Shown here in pieces: positions 51,903 through 63,958 of a stretch of 64,000 nucleotides of DNA (position 1 is its first letter; every line of letters begins with the position of its first letter). A program made the translations under genes and the position numbers. The notes beneath the pieces are model-generated. The model saw only the letters and a list, made by a program, of their open reading frames with translations. It searched no databases and was not told the DNA's origin. The stretch is from assembly GCA_029378245.1 (NCBI GenBank), contig JARKIF010000013.1, positions 1,550,001 to 1,614,000 on the forward strand, written 5' to 3'. This DNA is from Roridomyces roridus. Its lineage: Eukaryota > Basidiomycota > Agaricomycetes > Agaricales > Mycenaceae.

Positions 51903-54252
51903 ATGACCACGACGGAGGAGGAGAAAAGCAAAAGCAAAGATCCCAATCCTGCACCTCCCCTGGAATGGGATTGGGATATCGAGCATGCAGACCGCAAGCT
52001 GGAACGCGAGGCCGATGCTGCTCTGCACGGTGCTACCCCCTTTGAAGTCGATCGTCGGATCCTGAAGGACGTCGTGCTCGAGCACATGAAGACCCCGGTG
52101 GCCCGCATCATGTTCCTCAGCGCTGGCACATTCCACAAGGTGCGTCTCTTGTCGAGTTTAGGACCGGCATGAACGCGCGTATAGGCCTATCTCATCACTC
52201 TCACGTCCGGACACCAAGTCGTAGCGCGCGTTGCCCGACGCTTCATGCCTCGGCTCAAGACCGAGTCCGAGATTGCCACCCTCAGCTTTCTGAGGGACAA
52301 GACGGTGGTCCCTGTTCCAGAGGTGCACACTTACGACTCGAATCCATACAATCGCTTGGGAGGAGAATACATTATCATGTCCAAGGTGCGTCCCTGCTCC
52401 TTTGCCCCGAATTCCTGTTGATGTACGTCGACAGGCGACCGGGATTCCCCTCTCGCAAGTGTATCACTCTCTCAAATACGCAGAGCTCGTCAAACTACTC
52501 GAGAACCTCGCCAAGCTCGTCATCCCGCTGTTTGGCCAGCGCTTCCCGCAGATCGGATCCCTGTACTATGGCCCTGACCCCAAGCTGGCTGCAGCTGCGC
52601 CAGCCTCGACGGCTTTCAACGCCCCTACACCCACCCTAACGCGAGCAAACTCTGCCTTCACCGGCGACACACCCCGTGCAACGCACGAATTCTCGGCATA
52701 CTCGGCGTTCCCATTCACACCGACCCTAATGCCGCGCGTTCCGTGCACCCCACCCACATCTCGTCCCGACTCTGCTTCCGCCACGGCACGCTCACAACAA
52801 TTCCACGTCGGGCCTATAATCTCCTGGCCCTTCTTCGGCTCCCACCGTGGCGACCTATCGCCTGCCGACGTCCCACGAGGGCCCTTCCCTTCCACAACCG
52901 ACTACTTTACCACCTGCGTCAACCGCGAGCTCCTAGCACTCCAACGCGAGAACCTGGGCGCTGCAGCAGGGCACCGTCTGCACCTCGACCCTGCCGAGGT
53001 CTTTAGCAGTCGGCATCACCGCGTGGCTGTCGTTCCTGGGGATGAGAGTGACGATTCGGACGAATGGGGGCTGGAGGAGAGCGAAGATGAGTGGGAGGGT
53101 CCTGGGGATGCCATGTACACGGATTATCGGCGAGGGCAGAGGGGCACGTTTTTGATTGCGCACATCCAGGCGAGGGAGCAGGGCGCACAGAAGGAGCTGA
53201 GGAGGTGGATGAGGGTTATGGAGCGGTTGAGGGATGAATGGAAGGCAGAGGGAGAGCGAACGGGCGTTGGATGGGGGCTGAAAGCCGGTGTTGGAGGCGC
53301 AGAAGAGCAGGAAGAATTTGCCCTCGACGCGCATGATTTGAGTTTGGAGAATGTGTTTGTCGACCCTGATAATCCGTCCAAAATCGTGCGTTCCTTTTGT
53401 TTCTCTTCTTTTCTCTCAACTCATCCTTATTTGTAGACCTGTGTGATTGACTGGGAATCGACAACGACGCGTCCGTTGTGGGCAGCCGCGCACCTCCCCG
53501 CGTTCCTCCAATCGTCTCCCTTTACAGCCAAACTCTTCCGGGAAGCTGTAGCCCGCCTAGCAGCTGCATCACCTCAGACGAATGGAGCTCGGACAGCCAC
53601 AGTAAACATGGCTACGCTAGCGCGAGAATGGCTGCACCACGAACGCACGGGGATGCGGTTGCGCATGGCTCATCGAGTCGTGGAGTGGGATGGCTGGGAG
53701 GAGGGGTTGGTGGATAGTATTCTTGGCCCGGAGGAGGTCGAGGAGGAGTGGTTCCATCATGAGCATGACAATGAGGACGAGGACGAGGAGGAGGGGCATG
53801 ATGCTGATGATGAAGACGAGCCTGGAGTGGAATTGGGAGAGGCGGAAGGAGAGGCAGAGGCAGAGGACAAGTTTGACGGGGCCCGGCTCGTGCAGAGTTT
53901 GAGCCGGCGGAAGAGCGGTGAGACGAGGTGGGCGAATGCGAATGCCAGTGCGAGCGGAGTCAATGGAAACGACAAGCCGCCGCCCAAAGCCAAGTCGAAA
54001 CCGCCACCCAAAGGCGGGACCACGACCGTAGGGCACCCGACGACTTTAAAGCGATTTGCCAAGAATCTCGAGCGGGAGAGGGAGCAGATGCTTGATATCA
54101 CGGGTGATATCTGCGGTGGGCGTGGAGGAGAGCTCGGGCGGAGGCTCGAGGCGTGGCTTACTCACAGTGAGAATGCGAGCCCCGAGGAGGATGAATTTGT
54201 GGAACGCTGGCCTGAGGCTGGGCCGAGCAAATCGACGACGGATGTTTCTTGA
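51903..54252 (+). CDS. Aminoglycoside phosphotransferase-fold (APH/AIM9-like) protein
   Basis: Four exons (51903-52139, 52185-52385, 52435-53385, 53437-54252) join in phase to 734 residues. N-terminal lobe: FLSAGTFHKAYLITLTSGHQ, VVARVARRFMPRLKTESEIA, VPVPEVHTYDSNPYNRLGGE, YIIMSKATGIPL. The long centre has Ser/Thr/Pro-rich inserts, then GPIISWPFFGSHRGDL, FPSTTDYFTTCVNRE and an acidic run. Catalytic-type motif: LDAHDLSLENVFVDPDNPSK, then TCVIDWESTTTRPLW, equivalent to HGDLHPGN and IDWE of APH kinases, with Asn kept but the first Gly-Asp replaced (HDLSLEN). A long acidic (EDEDEEEGHDADDEDE) and proline/lysine-rich tail follows. Such fungal proteins are often annotated as APH-family or AIM9-like; activity and substrate are unknown. 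It is convergent with the SET/MYND gene. Confidence 0.82.
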
Positions 54253-54430
54253 ATTTGACACTAATCTTCACCAGTGTATATCCATCCATCCATCTGCATT
54301 TCCATAACTTATTCCAACAGGCTCTCTCCATGGTTCTCTTCTTTCAAATTGTGTATGCTACCTACCCTTAGACATTACGATACATATTTCAGTATTGAGT
54401 GTGTTACAATTACAAAATGCATTATCTGCC

Positions 54431-56564
54431 CTACTTGGAGGAGGACTTGGCCGCCAGCCTCGCATCCTCCATGACCTCACTGACACCCTTCTTCCACGCC
54501 CCAAGCTCGCGCTCCAGCTTGACGATATCCTCCCGCACCGACCTGCCGACCTGCCCGCCCTCATTAGGCACACCGAACCCCACACCAAGTTCCGCGCGCG
54601 CCTGTAACAGCGTATCGAGCGCAAGCCGTAAACGCTTCACCCCGCTAGGCGGGAACCTCAGCGCCTCTTCTGCGGCAGAGCCAGAACCCGGTTGACGGGG
54701 CGACGGCTCGTCTACGGCGAGCAGCTTCCCGAGCTCCGCACGCGCCAGCCCACGTACTGGATGCCCGTATCTCAGCACAGCACAGAGCCCAGAGAACGCT
54801 TTCGAGGCAGTGACGATGGTTTCGTCGAGTGTTTCTTGTGTCGGTGAGCGCAGGGCGGAGATGAGGAGTGCTTGATGGAGGCGGGTTAGAGCGAGGAGGG
54901 GGTGAGAGGATGGTGTGAGGCCTGCGGAGGTGAGGATTGGGATTAAGTTACTTGTCAGTTGATGAGCTTTCTCAGGGTCTGTTCTACTCATCAGAGGAAC
55001 GAAAATGAGACGAAGGAAAGGCGCTGACCGGATAACTGGAGCGTGGTGGCCTTATCGAGGGCTTGTTGCCCAATTCGTTGGGCGTCGAGTACTTCGTCCG
55101 TCTTTTGAAGTACGGCTTTGCATTTGGCGCATCGTGAGAAGGAGTTTTCTGTGAGACGCATGAGCAAAGAATCAAGGAGAAAAGACTTGACGAGCCTTCC
55201 GTGGGTGTAGGACACATCCCGCCACAACCCTTGGGACACCATACCGACTCGCGCGGGTCGACCTCATCGGTGGAGGTACAAAGCGGGCAAATACACAGAA
55301 AGAGGTACGTCTCGAGCAGGGTAGTTTGCCTCTGGGCTCGGGGCAGCGTTGTATCAATGTACGCTGTGAGGATCTGCTACATTCGTCAGCCAAAGTACAC
55401 GAGAGCATTGCAAAGCCGACCTCTTCGTCGGCACGAATCTCGCGCAGAGCGATCACTTGCATGAGAGGCTCCTGAGCTGGGTCGGGCCGAGATCTGGGGA
55501 ATACGACCACCGCGTTGGGATCGCAGGAGTGGTTTATGAGTGCCACTGGTGGTGATACCGACGCGCCGAGAGACATCAGCGACGGGTCGCTGATTGTGAA
55601 AGTGTTGGTGACGAACTGGGGGTGGATGAGCTAGACGAATGGATGTTCTTGGGTAGGTACACACGCGGGAGACAAAGTTGGCCAGATCTGCACCGGAGAC
55701 CATCCCGAAGGAGACAATCTCCGAAGGGGAGGAAAGCCCTAGGTATCGGACGAGCGATATCGCAAGATGCGTATGTAGCTCATAGGCTGCTGGCTTGAGA
55801 TCTTGGTTGTCTGGGAGGGTATAAGGAACGGTTCCACCGCGCGCGGGGAGCACTAACGCGATTGCAAGGAATCAATTTCTCTCGTCTACAAGCCATTGAA
55901 CAAGATGGCGAGTGAAAAGCTGGAGAGTCGCACCCAAGAGCTCGTAGGACCCAACTTCTGTCTCTTCCACATGATACGCGCCAGACATCGGATTGCATCG
56001 CTGGGAAGAGATGTTTCACCAGATGCAGCAATACGTTGCAGAGCAGCACATTCATGCTTGTGGATGACCCAGTCGAGGTTCTGACACGTCTAGTGGGAGG
56101 GTTGGTCGAGAGAAACGCGGAGGTTTGCAATCACGGACCGGGCCACAGTAATAGACAATTTGGCACTGGGTACAGCGCTTGAGGCCTCCATCCGTTTCCG
56201 AGCCGAAACATTGCGCGCAGTGGGTATCGAGATGCTCGCTCGACAATGCCGCAGCGTGGGGCTTGGCCACCAGAAGAACTTGGCCTGGATGCGAGATGAA
56301 ACTCCTCGCAATGATTAAGGATGAAAACGTACCGGGAGTGCATGCCTTCTTAGCCCAGAGACCTCTCCCCGATCCGGACGAGCTCCTTATTTCCAAAAAG
56401 TCGGGGATGGCCTTGTATATGCTCTCCGTCGGTGCGAGGCTTTCTTCAGATTGCTGGACCACTTGGGAGGGAGCCGCTGAGGACGACTGACTATTTTGCG
56501 AAGAGTTTTGAGTGACATACGATGATTTGCCTTGTCGTGCTGCTTTCAATTCGGCAAACGACAT
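54431..56564 (-). CDS. SET and MYND domain protein lysine methyltransferase (SMYD-like)
   Basis: Start at 56564 (MSFAELKAARQGKSS); 56648 is an alternative. The N-terminus is Ser/Gln-rich, then the first SET part EIRSSSGSGRGLWAKKACTP. The MYND zinc finger follows: CAQCFGSETDGGLKRCTQC, QIVYYC, then after an intron CQNLDWVIHKHEC. The SET core reads FTISDPSLMSLG, VALINHSCDPNAVVVF, LREIRADEE and ILTAYIDTTLPR. The post-SET cysteines follow: FLCICPLCTSTDEVDP, WCPKGCGGMCP, SRCAKCKAVLQ. The C-terminal TPR-like helices read PLLALTRLHQALLISALRSP, HPVRGLARAELGKLL. NHSCxPN and the tyrosine motif of the AdoMet site are intact. It should methylate lysines on nuclear or cytosolic proteins; the target is unknown. 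At least seven exons. It ends 178 bp from the convergent APH gene. Confidence 0.88.
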
Positions 56565-56982
56565 TTTCGAAGATGAGGCGGGAGAAAGGTCCTGATAAGG
56601 AAATACAATAGCTCCCGGCTCTGGAGCTTTCCTCCTCCTCCCTTCCATTCACACTGTGGGCCTGGGCGTCAAATCTCCTTCTTCAGAGGCTGGTGTGGGT
56701 CACCGTCACCACATGGGGATGTCTCGACGGTGGGATTTGCTGATATTGAACTGCGAACAAGATCTGGCACAATTAATCTGTGCCTTGCGAAAGCCTTCAA
56801 GCCCGGGCTCGTCGCCTAAAATGACAGCTTCGCGAATCTGCTCTCGGGAGGAGCCAAAAGGCTGTTCCTAACATTCTCCAGTGTCAATCTATCAAGGCAC
56901 GTCAAAAGACTACGCATGGTCCCTTCAAGTCCTTTCACCGCGTTCTTCATGCCCCCACACCCCGAAGGTCTCAAGTCCAGCC

Positions 56983-58658
56983 ATGTCGAATCTCAGCGTA
57001 GAACCCCTCAGTCCGACAGAGACACAGTATCAATTGTACGTCTGCCTTGGTTCGAAGTACGACATTGGAAATGACAGAAAATGCCTCCAGGGACGTTAAT
57101 GCGTATTGCACGATCGCCGCCTTCAGTACGCTTTGCCCTGTCGACTTGCCTGTCACTTCAACACAAGCTTTTCTCCAGCGATTTTAATGTGGGAATACCT
57201 CATAACGTTGGATCAAGAGATAATAGGTCGGTGTCCTGCTTACTGGTTTTTACATGACGATACCACTCCTTCTCGACAGCGTTTTGGGGTACCCGGACAT
57301 GGGCGTGGTTTCTGTTTGCCCTCAACCGATACAGCTCCCTTGCTTCCTGCGTCCCAATCATGCTGGAATTCTTTTGGACTACAAGCAGCACTCATAAACT
57401 CGAGGTACGATCCTCTTTTTGTAGATTTATGCAACTGAGGTGCTTATTTTCTCATAGACGTGCGTGCTTTCTGCATCTCCGCATTATAACCTTTCGAACC
57501 CGTTCTCAGTTGTCTGTCTCTCAAGACATTTCATCAATGGTACACAATCGCAGCGCAGGCCGTTGTCGGCGGTTCGTCCCTCTCAGTTTTCTCTTTCTTG
57601 CAGCTGAAGAGCGGACCCAGCCTTGTTAATCATGCGAACCTACGCTTTGTACGGCAAGAGCAGGGTGCTCTTGCTCCTCATGTTGGGCGTCGCCGCTGGC
57701 GTCTGCGCCATTGGTGCCGTGTGTATTCGTCTCCTCGGGAAATATCCACTGAATGTGGTCCAGTGGATCCTATTCAGTGGGAAGGGTAGCCCAAACGACC
57801 CGAACACCCTGGTCGTCGACATTGGATGTGCCATCGCACTGGACATCGCTTCGTAAGTGCGACGAATGTAGTACTGGAATCATGCAATTGACCAGCATTT
57901 GTAGGAGTCGACGTGAGCTTTTTTTTGCCGGTTCCTGCTTTTATCTGAAAACTCGGCAGGCCTCGGACACGCTTGGACCGGGATGCTCGTCTTCGACGTC
58001 CTGATTTTCGGTCTCACTGCGTACAAGGCCTTGATGGTCTCCAGGAATGAACGGAGTAAAGGGTTACTTTTCCTCCTCATACGCGATGGTATGTCTTCCT
58101 GCTGCTGCTCATGGGCACTCACCAAGGTCGTTCCAAGGTTCCATGTATTTCCTGTACGACTCCATGGCCAAGCCTCGTTCTCATGCTAATACCCGTTCAG
58201 TGTGATGATACTATCTAATATCGGCAACATCATGAGCTTCCTAGTGCGTCGAGCCCACACTTCCCTACATTTTATATGGTACTGACCTTGATCACAGTAC
58301 GCCGGCGTAAGTGCGACTTGTATCTACCTGGCAATCCCTGTTCAAGTTTCACACCAGCCCTACCTCCGGGGCGTCGGTACGAGTTTCACGAACGTGCAAG
58401 TACACTCTCTCTTCTCGCAACTATTCAAACAAGCTCACACCCATGCCTAGCATATCCTCAGTCATGATCTCCCGCCTCATGCTCAACCTCCGGAAACACA
58501 AGCCCCATGATGATGATAGCTGGAGGACGGCGGACAGCACGACGATAAACTACGACGGGCCGTTCAGTACCGTGTACGAACCTTATTATCCCCCGAGCGC
58601 GCCGCGCGTAGAAGAGAATCCAGATGGTGGGTTCAATCGCTTTTGCTTCCCAGGCTGA
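56983..58658 (+). CDS. DUF6533 integral membrane protein (copy 2)
   Basis: Start at 56983, MSNLSVEPLSPTETQYQL. An intron then leads to ENASRDVNAYCTIAAFS, and another to ILMWEYLITLDQEI, the DUF6533 hallmark. Later exons read VNHA..., MRTYALYGKSRVLLLLMLGV, AAGVCAIGAVCIRLLGKYPL, GHAWTGMLVFDVLIFGLTAY, KALMVSRNERSKGLLFLLIR, SNIGNIMSFL and SSVMISRLMLNLRKHKPHDD, with an acidic/Pro-rich tail ending at 58658. About eight exons. Multiple hydrophobic spans suggest ~7 membrane passes. It is paralogous to the gene at 18452, sharing RTYALY, (V/I)GNI.S and SRLMLNLR. The function is unknown. Exon borders in the first third are provisional. Confidence 0.75.
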
Positions 58659-59660
58659 TTGAACGGAATCCGCGATAGATGTTGTTTTGGAGGAAAGGCG
58701 GGGAGGGGAGCCTTGATTGGGACTGTATAGATCGAGGCCCTGTATTACTATGCATATAAAGAGAAGAGCTTGAGATATGAAAAGATGGACAGAGATCCCC
58801 TCATGGCTGTACCCGACTCGAACGGGAGGTCTACCCCGAAGGCCGGAATTATCTTCTCGTTGGCAACGACGCAACCCGATATTTCACGTCGCTTTTGTGT
58901 TCCAGATGCTGTTTCTATGGTAGATGCAGATCTGATATAGTATGCTCCAGGTTGGGAAGGTTGCCATTTTCATGTGTGACTCGTCAGAGTTCAACGTTCA
59001 ACGTATCAAGATTCGAGTTCCTTCAACCTGATAAAAAGAACCTTCGTCGTCTCAGCACATGTATCCAGCCGGAATCGAACGACTTCCGCGGGGATGTATC
59101 CCCGGGTCAAACACAAGTCATCGCGCGCTTGAAGTAATCTATGATTGTCCGTAGTATCTTGGTGGTTGCAAAATAAAGTTCACTAGTGGGAATAATAAAA
59201 AAGTGAGTGCAACATCATGTTGGTGAAATGAACACCAACCCGAACCGAACAGGCTCTCCAACTGAGTTGCAGTTGAACGAGGGCGGAACATCTGCTATGG
59301 CATCTCTCAGGTTGAAAATCAAAACCCAGAGCACGAGAATCAGAGTCGCTGAATGAATACGTAACGGCACACCATCCGAATCATTCAGCTGGAAAGGGCA
59401 CACGGAAATGAGTTCAACAGCCAAAAAAGCTTCCGAATATTAGATGCAATTCCGAAAAGGCAGAAAACCAAAGCAAATCACTCGACCCCGAATCAAACGG
59501 GATCTGCTGAACAGGTTGAAGTTCGTCGCGAATCACCATTGGCAGGTGCGACGAGTGTTCCTGTTCATAGGCGCAGATTTGATTAATGGGTACACGATCC
59601 GACGTACCGAAGGGAGATACCGGAGGTTGTGAACACTCTTTCCTCCCGCCAACAACTTCG
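58659..59660 (-). repeat. Intergenic cluster of minus-strand tRNA-like hairpins
   Basis: Minus-strand hairpins at about 58811-58828 (CCTCCCG-TTCGAGT-CGGGTAC), 59069-59085 (GTCG-TTCGATT-CCGGC), 59239-59253 (CCTG-TTCGGTT-CGGG) and 59486-59502 (CCCG-TTTGATT-CGGGG). The T5 to T6 runs on that strand lie at about 59032-59036 (complement of AAAAA) and 59200-59205. The NAA20-like frame ends just beside this cluster. Confidence 0.6.
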
Positions 59661-60104
59661 CTACTTCGGAGTCGGACATAACGTGCCCCGGGGACCCCCA
59701 GCAAACCAAAAAATGGACACCAAACAAGACCGTCGCCCAATGTCTCGACTCAACGGTTTGCGCATGTCTGCTGCAAGTCAGCGCTCATCAATCAAAGAGT
59801 GAAGCACACGCACCAAATGCATCCTCTTCATCCTTGCCCCGATTGCCTCCCATATGGTCATAATACTCCCTCACGCGGCGGAAGATACTGTACCCCAGCT
59901 CCTCATACATCCCAATCGCCACGTCATTCGTACAGCGGACGTAGAGGTCCACGAAGAATCCGCGGTAGGTGGGCGAGTCGGATACGCGCTCTAGCATCGC
60001 GATGAGGGTGGAGGCGATGTGAAGACGGCGGTATTCTGGCGCGACGGTCAGGATGGTGATGTGTCCATGCCAGTCTTGCACGCTGCCTTCGGCTTTGCCG
60101 AAGA
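59661..60104 (-). pseudogene. NAA20-like N-terminal acetyltransferase, N-terminus missing
   Basis: Exon 59814-60104 encodes VFGKAEGSVQDWHGHITILT, VAPEYRRLHIASTLIAMLER, a Q/RxxGxA-like AdoCoA loop (RRLHIAS), GFFVDLYVRCTNDVAIGMYE and ELGYSIFRRVREYYDHMGG, all characteristic of NAA20, the catalytic subunit of NatB. A 43-nt intron (59771-59813) joins it in phase to DMRKPLSRD, also a NAA20 hallmark, then a short unusual tail ending at 59661. The first ~60-70 residues of the family (containing RFNN.N and the YLARWP block) are not found upstream on this strand. The frame instead runs open to 60330 with unrelated residues. NatB acetylates Met-Asp/Glu/Asn N-termini co-translationally. This is either a truncated pseudogene or a gene whose 5' exons I failed to see. 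Confidence 0.6.
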
Positions 60105-62600
60105 CTGTGACCGGTGAACGTCGTGTAAGGCAACTTCCAAGAGGAATTGATGCGCCATCAATTTGTAAGCGACCAAACCTCTTTCGCAAGACCAGGACCC
60201 TCCCTCCTCTCGATGCCCTCCGGACGTCTTTCAGTCCCACCAGGCCAACATAAGCATCGCCTAAACCCATTAATACTCGCTCGGAGTGACTTGCGTGCCA
60301 TCCCGATGCCATGGGATCGAGGACGGACATCGGGTGCGTCGTTCCTCCGGGCTTCCTCCAACCTTCCTCGCCCAGTTTCCCGACAGGCGCTCATCCCTAG
60401 TCGTCATCCAGGTACTCACCCTCACTGCCACCGAGCCGCGGCAGCGATTACTTGCTCGACATAGGGTCACTCGGCAGCTCAGAGGATTGAGCTCACCGAT
60501 GCTCAATCCTCATCGAGGCCTCATCTGCAAGCCATTCAGCAAATATACGACGCAAACGTCTGCCATAGCCGGCTTTGCGACGATTCGGGAGAGATCTTGT
60601 GATACCCAGTGCGTCGCCACTCACTTTGTCGTCTTCCCGATGCTGACCGTCATCCCAGACGAATACTTTCTACGTTGCTGCTGCATACAGGTATGTCTAC
60701 ATAACAACACAACTCGTGCCCTTCACCCTGAATCTCATAGCGACATTTGGCGACCCGCGCGCCCGATGGGAAATACATGCCCACAATCCACGGCTTCCCT
60801 CCGACGCCCCCGCTCGCGCAGCGCAGAAGCCTCCTTGGTAGGATATCGACACGCAGAAGGACAAGGGAGATGAGTCACGCTAGGAACTGGAGCAGGGATG
60901 AAGGCAAAAGCGTAGGAGGAGGAGGTCGACGACTCGGAAATCCGCTGCCGTTGTGGATCGTCGGTCGACGACGGATTCTCCATTGCCTGCGATTTTTATG
61001 CGGGCGGTGGTGCCATTGCCTGGGGTCGAGCATCAGTGGTGTAGGCCGTAGTCCGCCATACTTACCTTTCCCCGACGACGAGCGAACCCAATACGTCCCT
61101 ATCGACGACGACCAACTTCCGCACTCCTATACCCACTGGCGCGGCGTCTCCGCATTCTCGCCGAGCTTGGGCGTCCATGCACCCTTCGTTTTTCGCTCCA
61201 CCTGGGGTGGGGTAGAGCTTGCTTCGGGATAGGGAGGCATGGGGGTATGCGAGTGCCCGGGAGAGTGAGGGTGAGAGAGAGAGGGAGAAGGCGAACGGCT
61301 ATCGAGTCGTGGAGCGGCACGGAGGATGGGACGTGGAGCCTGGGGTGCCGGTAGGAAGATGTCGAGATAGACATTGTGGGCGATGCCAGTGAGTATTTCG
61401 CTTCCTTCTCTCACAACCGCGCTTATATCCCGTTGGGCAGATATATATGTGCATCACCACCACCACCACCACCGTCTACCGTCCACATCAGCATCCGCGG
61501 CATCGTCAGCTGCGCGTGAATCTATATGCCCGCCCAAGATGCGCAAACGGTGGCCCCGTGTACCTCGAGCGTTGGGGCAGCAAGACACATCCACGCCGAG
61601 ACGAGGGAGCCGGAGGCGTTGATCAGGGTAGCGATATACGTCTACCCCCTGGCTTGCATCGCGTTTTTTCATGAAACTTCGAGACAGAGACACTCAGAGA
61701 GCTCTGGACTGCTCCTTAGTCACTGCCGCGCGTCCCTCATTCTCGCCCCAGCTCACGCCTACGTATTGGCACCGATGTCTCGCTACATGCCCACTCTCCC
61801 TCGGAGGTGAAGACCCCTTCTCCACCACCGCGGACAGTCATCCTCCTTGGCAACTACATCGGGTTGGGCGAGATGTTGCCGTCCCCGACCCCTTGGGTGT
61901 CGTCAGCGGGCAAGATCGTCCGCGCGCATATCCACCACTCTTCCACATGCCCTTTCCCAGATGGATGCACAAGTAGAGGCAGAAAAGGTCAACGAGGCGG
62001 CCGAGGAGTTGCGATGTGCTCCCAGTGGAGATGTCGAGGTGTATCTGGGCATTTCGGAACCGCCCGAGCTGACTTACCCGCCTCCGTCTGCGCCACGTGT
62101 ATCCCGCATGTACCCTGCCCGCTGTCGCCCTCCCCTGGCTCTGCGCCGGTATCATGTCGCAGCTCGTGCTCATTGATTTGCTACGCGGCAATATGTATCC
62201 ACTGTGTAATGCCATGTCACAGTCATTTTGGTGGAAGGATCAGTTTGTGCCTACATATTGGCTCATGGTTTATGTCTGTTGTCAGCGGGGAAAATATCAA
62301 AATTTATCAAGAGGAAAGAGAGAGAGAAAGGGAGAAAAAGAGGGGAGATTGTCCATACCATTTGTGAATTTCGTAGCATGTTTCCGGCCCCAATTTTTGC
62401 CTCACCGTGCCTCCAAAAATCGAAATGTAAAAGATATCAAGAAATCTCGTTTGGCAGTTGATCCGGAAATACCAAGATTAACTCGATGGGGCCGACTGCC
62501 TTTACGAGTTAAGCCCCAGCGAATAAGAACCAAGATTCGTAACTGGGAAGCTCCGACTCCGTCGGAGTAGACCTTGCTTGCTTGATTGGATCACCTTGAA
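60105..62600. other. Unassigned region with coding-like fragments
   Basis: Several open frames with protein-like segments but no recognisable family and no consistent splice chain: plus strand 60665-60834 (FYVAAAYRYVYITTQLVPF, hydrophobic, then PRARWEIHAHNPRLPSD and a stop); around 61050-61230 (PDDERTQYVPIDDDQLPHSY); 61580-61800 (REPEALIRVAIYVYPLACIA); 61960-62175 (MDAQVEAEKVNEAAEELRCA). A (CAC)n run lies near 61452-61475. It may be one decayed membrane-protein gene. A perfect 7-bp hairpin CTCCGAC/GTCGGAG lies near 62551. Confidence 0.25.
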
Positions 62601-63958
62601 TCAGTTGATCGGAAGTCTTGTCGGGTTACATCCGGATTAGGTAATTAAGGATCTCCAGAGACCTTGACAAGCAAGGTAATTCCGACTCACCACGAGCCGT
62701 TCCGTTGTGTTGCGCGTGACAAAACGTGACACGTGCTCCCTCTCAATCCCACCCACATCGCCAGACTTGCGTACTTTCCGCCTCACACGTGCCGCTCGAT
62801 ATGGCAATTTGATGGGGGCAGTGCTTGGCTGTGCATGATCGGCAACAAATCGGCAACAGCTAGAGGTGATCAGATCAAACGGCAAGAAAACACAGATCAC
62901 TAAGTCCACAGACAGCACAAGTACTTTGCCAAAGCAATTTACAAGCCAGAGGTACTTAGAGCATGCAATCATATACATTGAAAACATACACAGATACAGC
63001 AATAACTAAGTATGTGGCCAAAACAACCGCCGCCGCGAGCGTACTGGGCCCTGGCCATTCGGCGGCCGAGTGGGGAGCGTGGACAAAGGGTAGCAACTGG
63101 CGTGGGTGTGTACAATGTACATACGGACGAGCGAGCCTGTGAAGCGAGATTGGCATGACTTCAGACTGACACAGCGTGAGCGCCTCACGCAGCCTGCCTC
63201 CGCTTCCCGAGCAAACGTCGCCGCAGCGAGTAGGAATGGACAGGATGAAAGTGTGTGACGAAATCCGCGGGGGAGCGATTCGGCGAGGTGTGACGAGCGA
63301 TTGGGCGGTTGTGCAGGCGAGTGGTGACGTACGGTCCAGTCAGGAGCTCGAGTTATCGTGTGTTGTGGGTGGGTGTAGCGTCACGGTGTGGGTGTGCGAG
63401 AATGTGGGGGGCCGGCATGTGTTGCAAACGGGTTATGAGGCCATACGACGGGCGTGGGCGCAATACGGCGCTTGGTGAAGGCCCAAGGGGCAGGTGGAGC
63501 GACAAGTTGGCGTCGAGTGTGCGAGGAAGAGGACATGAAGCGAAGCTGATAGGGTACGGCAAAAGCGAGCGGTTGCGACGGACGGCGGGCCCGGGCGGGG
63601 TAGCGATGAGCGGGCAGCATCGAGGGAGGATGGTGAGAGGGTGTTTGTCGCACACAAACAGACCATTGACGGCCGAAAGGATGGCCGAGAGTTGGCCGAG
63701 AGCACCGCCCCATCAAATTACCATATCGAGCGGCACGTGTGAGGCGGAAAGTCAGGAGTGCGTCGCCAGTCTCGACGCGCTTACCATCACATTACGCTGC
63801 GACACACGGCGCAAATCTCCTTGGTTCACATGAGATGGAATACCGATGCTCTGGTGAAGCATCCATACCGGTGCGTGCCCTTGGACTCTCATCTTTTGTG
63901 CTGGCTACATCTTGTCTTTCCAGAGCACTCATCTGCGAATCTGGCTTGAATCCACACG
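62601..63958. other. Gene-poor stretch
   Basis: No domain, RNA gene or clear repeat was recognised. Overlapping frames around 63180-63830 on both strands have a composition expected of G+C-rich non-coding DNA. Confidence 0.35.

Noticed and set aside
62547..62570. Perfect 7-bp hairpin CTCCGAC/GTCGGAG as a terminator or RNA gene
   Set aside because: A single short palindrome without context; expected by chance in 64 kb and intrinsic hairpin terminators are not used by fungal Pol II.
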